This document shows positions 60,587 to 64,000 of a stretch of DNA of 64,000 nucleotides, piece by piece. Made by a program: the position numbers and the translations under genes. The DNA lies in contig NZ_CANMMT010000007.1 in assembly GCF_947499065.1 (NCBI RefSeq), positions 114,681 through 178,680 on the forward strand, given 5' to 3'. How positions within the stretch are numbered: the first letter of the stretch is position 1; each line of letters starts with the position of its first letter. The DNA is from an uncultured Tenacibaculum sp. (GTDB lineage: Bacteria > Bacteroidota > Bacteroidia > Flavobacteriales > Flavobacteriaceae). The notes under the pieces are model-generated. The model was given only the letters and a program-made list of their open reading frames with translations. It had not been told where the DNA came from and did no database searches.

Positions 60587-61822
60587 TTATCTACGTCTGC
60601 TACTTCTTGAGCTACTTCTACCACTAGAATAACTTCTGCTAGAAGAGCTACTTCTTGATGGTGTAGAGTAACTACGAGTACTTCTCGATGGAGTTGAATA
60701 GCTTCTTGAGCTTCTACTTCTTGTTGGAGCAGAATAACTTCTAGAACTTCTTGTAGATCTATTTGTTGTTGCTTTGGAAGATTTGTATCCGCCTGTTTTA
60801 TAACTTCTACTATTACTTCTTGTATTATAACTGCTACCACGAGTACTTCTGGTATTACTTGAAGTTCTATTACCTCTAGTGTATCTGTTTGAACTTCTTG
60901 AAGTGCCACGTGTGTTATATCCTCTTGTACTTCTTGTAGATCTTCCTCTAGAATTATAGCTACGTGTAGATCTTCTGTTTGTTGAGTTGTATCCACGAGT
61001 ATTACTTCTTGTGCTTCTTGCAGATCTAGTACTTCTGGTGTTGCGACGAGTAGAATAGCTTCTGTTATTTCTTGAGTAAGCATTTGATGATCTTCTTGAT
61101 ACTGAAGTACCTCTTCGTCCAGTAGTATATCCTCTTCTGTAAGCAGAAGCAGTTCTGTACCCTCTATATGGGTTTGCTCCTCTGTAAGGTCTATAATATC
61201 TATTATTGTAATATGGTCCGTAAAAGTGATTTCTGTAAAAAGGAGGGCAATAAAAAGAATTGTAAAAACCTCCTATTCCAACATAAACACCAGTGTTATA
61301 TGGATGCCAATAAGAATTAAATCCCCAATAACGAGTTCTCCACCAAGGACCATAGTATCCGTAATCAAAGAAAGGATCCCAACCCCAAGCATTATAATAG
61401 CCCCATCTTGGTGAGGTATTAATGTTAATTACAACATCGCTACTATTTGTGTTGTATCCCCAAGGAGAGTTAGAATTATAAGTAATATTAGTTTCTTGCT
61501 CTTCTTCATTAATAATATCCTCTTCAGGATTGAAATCAGAATCATCAGATTTGTAACTTTCAATATCTGTAAAAATATCTGTTCCGTTTAATGCATCTAA
61601 ACGCTCAACTTCTTGTGTAAAATAGTTATCGTTGTATTCTTTGTAATCTTTTTTGTCAGTAACAACAACTCTGCGTTCAGTTTCTATTTCTTGATCATCA
61701 GCATAAATGCCATCATCACTACCGGCAACCGTTTGGACTGTTCCGCAAGAAACAATTGTAGTAATCATTAAAAATGATATAATATATAAAGGAAGCTTGG
61801 TGTGGTAGTAATGTAACTTCAT
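60587..61822 (-). CDS. Lipoprotein with Tyr/Trp-rich and Arg/Ser-repeat regions
   Basis: The 411-residue protein has a lipoprotein signal ending TTIVSC (Cys26). An acidic linker of about 90 residues and an aromatic-rich region (about 115-220, many Tyr, Trp, Pro and Gly) follow. The last 180 or so residues are a low-complexity Arg/Ser/Thr repeat (units such as STRS, RSYS, NTRS) ending SSRRR. The basic tail would bind anionic polymers such as DNA, LPS or exopolysaccharide. No enzyme domain is seen. It lies 48 nt upstream of the FadL-type gene on the same strand. Confidence 0.8.
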   Translation of the reverse strand: MKLHYYHTKLPLYIISFLMITTIVSCGTVQTVAGSDDGIYADDQEIETERRVVVTDKKDYKEYNDNYFTQEVERLDALNGTDIFTDIESYKSDDSDFNPEEDIINEEEQETNITYNSNSPWGYNTNSSDVVININTSPRWGYYNAWGWDPFFDYGYYGPWWRTRYWGFNSYWHPYNTGVYVGIGGFYNSFYCPPFYRNHFYGPYYNNRYYRPYRGANPYRGYRTASAYRRGYTTGRRGTSVSRRSSNAYSRNNRSYSTRRNTRSTRSARSTRSNTRGYNSTNRRSTRSYNSRGRSTRSTRGYNTRGTSRSSNRYTRGNRTSSNTRSTRGSSYNTRSNSRSYKTGGYKSSKATTNRSTRSSRSYSAPTRSRSSRSYSTPSRSTRSYSTPSRSSSSSRSYSSGRSSSRSSRRR

Positions 61823-61970
61823 GTCTTATGTTTTTAGATTAGAACTAGCTTAATAAAAAACTGAAATGCAAAAAACAATTTCTTTGTTGGGCTTGTAGCC
61901 TTTTTAATGTAGTTTTGCAAATACAATTTTACGCATAAAAAATAACAATTTTTGTGCCAAACTTTTAATT

Positions 61971-63449
61971 ATGAGCAAACATTTAACAAAAAGAGCAGAA
62001 GATTACTCTAAATGGTATAACGAATTAATTGTAAAAGCTGATTTAGCTGAAAATTCAGCAGTAAGAGGATGTATGGTAATAAAGCCTTATGGTTTTGCAA
62101 TTTGGGAAAAAATGCAGGCAGAATTAGACAGAATGTTTAAGGAAACTGGTCATGAAAATGCATATTTCCCCTTGTTCGTGCCTAAAAGTTTGTTTGAAGC
62201 TGAAGAGAAAAATGCAGAAGGTTTTGCAAAAGAGTGTGCAGTAGTTACTCACTATCGTTTACAAAATGATCCTGATAATGAAGGGAAGTTACGTGTAGAT
62301 CCTGAAGCTAAATTAGAAGAAGAGCTAGTAGTTCGTCCTACTTCTGAAGCTATTATTTGGAATACATATAAAGGATGGATACAGTCATATAGAGATTTAC
62401 CTTTATTAATTAATCAATGGGCAAATGTAGTTCGTTGGGAAATGCGTACACGTTTATTTTTACGTACTGCAGAGTTCTTATGGCAAGAAGGTCATACAGC
62501 TCATGCAACTAAAGCAGAAGCTGTTTCAGAATCTGAGCAAATGCAAGAAGTATATGCAACATTTGCAGAGAATTTTATGGCAATGCCAGTAGTTAAAGGA
62601 GCAAAATCTGAAAGTGAGCGTTTCGCAGGAGCAGATAATACCTTAACTATAGAAGCGTTAATGCAAGATGGTAAAGCATTACAAGCTGGTACATCTCACT
62701 TTTTAGGGCAAAACTTTGCAAAAGCATTTGATGTAAAGTATACCTCTAAAGAAGGAAAGCAAGAGCATGTTTGGGCTACTTCTTGGGGAGTTTCAACTCG
62801 TTTAATTGGAGGATTGATTATGACGCACTCTGATGATGCAGGTTTAGTATTACCTCCTAAATTAGCTCCAATTCAAGTAGTAATTGTACCTATATATAAA
62901 GGAGAAGAGCAATTAGAAGCAATTTCAGAAAAAGTTGATGTAATTGTTAAAGAATTAAGAAAGAAAGGGATTTCTGTTAAATTTGATAATAGAGATACTT
63001 TTAGACCTGGAGCAAAATTTGCTGAATACGAATTAAAAGGTGTTCCAGTAAGAATAGCTATGGGTAAACGTGATTTAGAAAATGGAACAGTTGAAGTAGC
63101 TAGACGTGATACTTTCGAAAAGCAAACAGTTGCTAGGGAAGAAGTAGTAGATGTTGTAGAAAGTTTATTAAACGAGATACAAGAGAGCTTATTTAAAAAA
63201 GCTTTAGATTATAGAGATAGTCATATTACAGAAGTAGATACATTTGAAGAGTTTAAAGATGTAATAGAAAATAAAGGAGGTTTTGTGTCTGCTCACTGGG
63301 ATGGTACTATTGAAACAGAAGATAAAATTAAAGAATTAACTAAAGCAACAATTAGGTGTATTCCTAACGATGCAAAAGAAGAAGCTGGAAAATGTGTTTT
63401 TTCAGGAAAAGAATCGACTAAAAGAGTTCTTTTTGCCAAAGCATATTAA
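61971..63449 (+). CDS. proS: Prolyl-tRNA synthetase, archaeal/eukaryotic-type
   Basis: The 492-residue protein begins [15 protein letters not shown] and has class II motifs: [34 protein letters not shown] and [14 protein letters not shown]. The C-terminus ends with a conserved Tyr after the KRVLFAKAY segment. The lack of the YbaK-type editing insertion puts it in the archaeal/eukaryotic-like ProS group, which is usual in Bacteroidota. Its start is about 150 bp from the divergent lipoprotein gene. Confidence 0.95.
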   Translation: MSKHLTKRAEDYSKWYNELIVKADLAENSAVRGCMVIKPYGFAIWEKMQAELDRMFKETGHENAYFPLFVPKSLFEAEEKNAEGFAKECAVVTHYRLQNDPDNEGKLRVDPEAKLEEELVVRPTSEAIIWNTYKGWIQSYRDLPLLINQWANVVRWEMRTRLFLRTAEFLWQEGHTAHATKAEAVSESEQMQEVYATFAENFMAMPVVKGAKSESERFAGADNTLTIEALMQDGKALQAGTSHFLGQNFAKAFDVKYTSKEGKQEHVWATSWGVSTRLIGGLIMTHSDDAGLVLPPKLAPIQVVIVPIYKGEEQLEAISEKVDVIVKELRKKGISVKFDNRDTFRPGAKFAEYELKGVPVRIAMGKRDLENGTVEVARRDTFEKQTVAREEVVDVVESLLNEIQESLFKKALDYRDSHITEVDTFEEFKDVIENKGGFVSAHWDGTIETEDKIKELTKATIRCIPNDAKEEAGKCVFSGKESTKRVLFAKAY

Positions 63450-63451
63450 AA

Positions 63452-63483
63452 AAAAGCCCTGCTAAAAAGCAGGGCTTTTTTTT
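63452..63483 (+). terminator. proS terminator
   Basis: AAAAGCCCTGCT and AGCAGGGCTTTT surround AAAA and run into T residues, directly after the proS stop. Confidence 0.93.
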
Positions 63484-63672
63484 GCCTCTTAGTTTCAATA
63501 TAATATTAGCTTACAACTCTCAGGATAAAAATTAAAATAACTTCCTTTTCTTTTAAAATTTGATAAGTTTTTTTATTTTTATGAAAATCAGTTATTTATA
63601 TAGTTAAGCTCTAAGAGCTATTTTTAACAAGTGAAAAAAATCACTTAAAAAGTAAAAAAAAGTGAAAAAAGC

Positions 63673-63704
63673 TTTTGGTAAATAAAAAACTGTTTCTATA
63701 TTTG
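63673..63704 (+). promoter_or_regulatory. Promoter of first tRNA-Glu
   Basis: TTTTG ending at 63677 and TATATTTG at 63697-63704 are 19 nt apart, a model Bacteroidota promoter. The -7 element and following CACCCGCAATC are repeated before the second copy. Confidence 0.75.
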
Positions 63705-63731
63705 CACCCGCAATCGCAAAATGATTGTTCT

Positions 63732-63803
63732 GGTCCGTTCGTCTAGGGGTTAGGACGCCAGGTTTTCATCCTGGTAACACGGGTTCGATTCCCGTACGGA
63801 CTA
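63732..63803 (+). tRNA. tRNA-Glu (anticodon TTC), copy 1
   Basis: Acceptor GGTCCGT/ACGGACT, anticodon stem CCAGG/CCTGG with loop TTTTCAT (anticodon TTC), and T-arm CGGG-TTCGATT-CCCG are all present. No CCA is encoded. Confidence 0.95.
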
Positions 63804-63869
63804 CAAAGTTAATTGACATTTATAAAGAGTTTAATTATATTTATAATTGGAAAATTAAAAACAAAATTA

Positions 63870-63899
63870 TTGCAAATATAAAAAGTTATTGTATATTTG
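63870..63899 (+). promoter_or_regulatory. Promoter of second tRNA-Glu
   Basis: TTG at 63870-63872 and TATATTTG at 63892-63899 are separated by 19 nt, so the second tRNA can be made independently. Confidence 0.7.
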
Positions 63900-63924
63900 C
63901 ACCCGCAATCAAAACGATTGTTTT

Positions 63925-63996
63925 GGTCCGTTCGTCTAGGGGTTAGGACGCCAGGTTTTCATCCTGGTAACACGGGTTCGATTCCCGTACGGACTA
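63925..63996 (+). tRNA. tRNA-Glu (anticodon TTC), copy 2
   Basis: Identical in sequence to the copy at 63732, displaced by 193 bp. The window ends 4 nt later. Confidence 0.95.
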
Positions 63997-64000
63997 CAAA

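Noticed and set aside
60600..61060. Short repeated units that might suggest a CRISPR or satellite array
   Set aside because: The units have irregular spacing, follow codons of Arg, Ser and Thr, and lie within an intact coding frame.
60550..61083. A 177-codon open frame rich in Glu, Val and Gln
   Set aside because: It is an alternate reading of the Arg/Ser repeat region of the lipoprotein gene and has no start context of its own.

Overview
The window reads as chromosome of a marine-type Flavobacteriaceae bacterium (Bacteroidota). The support is low GC, almost no Shine-Dalgarno sequences, repeated Bacteroidota-type promoters (TTG, about 19 nt, TAnnTTTG), a short RpoD, a PorT homologue of the type IX secretion system, AlkB-type and FadL-type membrane proteins, and the flavobacterial mraZ-to-ftsZ order. 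No insertion sequence, prophage, rRNA or CRISPR array was seen.

Layout. 1-2 kb: a partial serine hydrolase and a membrane-anchored AraC regulator. 2.2-17.1 kb: an accessory amino-acid and peptide metabolism region. Two units in it start with the same structured leader RNA. Each leader precedes a ClpP-like (COG3904-type) protein, then a fold-type II PLP dehydratase. Unit 1 continues with a split LysO-like exporter. Unit 2 continues with a cyclodeaminase-family enzyme, a threonine synthase-like enzyme and an APH-fold kinase. Between the units lie a MarR/M19/amidohydrolase operon with paired operators and an Lrp/histidine decarboxylase pair. 17.2-34.1 kb: mostly minus-strand genes (nuclease, thioesterase, ABC permease, queuosine-precursor transporter, DoxX/AhpD-like/Crp, galE, DegT aminotransferase, nitroreductase, aldehyde dehydrogenase, AlkB, RluA, EngB, hydrolase), with fabD and a penicillin acylase on the plus strand. 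34.3-49.7 kb: the dcw cluster (mraZ, rsmH, ftsL, ftsI, murE, mraY, murD, ftsW, murG, murC, ftsQ, ftsA, ftsZ), with MraZ-type repeats at its head. 49.8-56.7 kb: yqeY, tRNA-Arg, an MtfA-like protein, a Crp/CBS pair, an unlisted double-glycine leader peptide, rpe, rpoD, an ECF sigma operon and a cluster of candidate small RNAs. 56.7-64 kb: porT, ubiE, Nfu, a FadL-type porin, an Arg/Ser-repeat lipoprotein, proS and two tandem tRNA-Glu genes.

The points most worth follow-up are: (1) the duplicated pseudoknot/attenuator leader at 2254-2384 and 11209-11335, whose stems covary between copies; (2) an ECF-type promoter motif, TGAC(C/T)-N16-GTCT(A/T)A, found ahead of the ECF gene and twice in a gene-free stretch that holds two related G-loop hairpin RNAs with their own terminators; (3) the orphan double-glycine peptide at 52527-52682.
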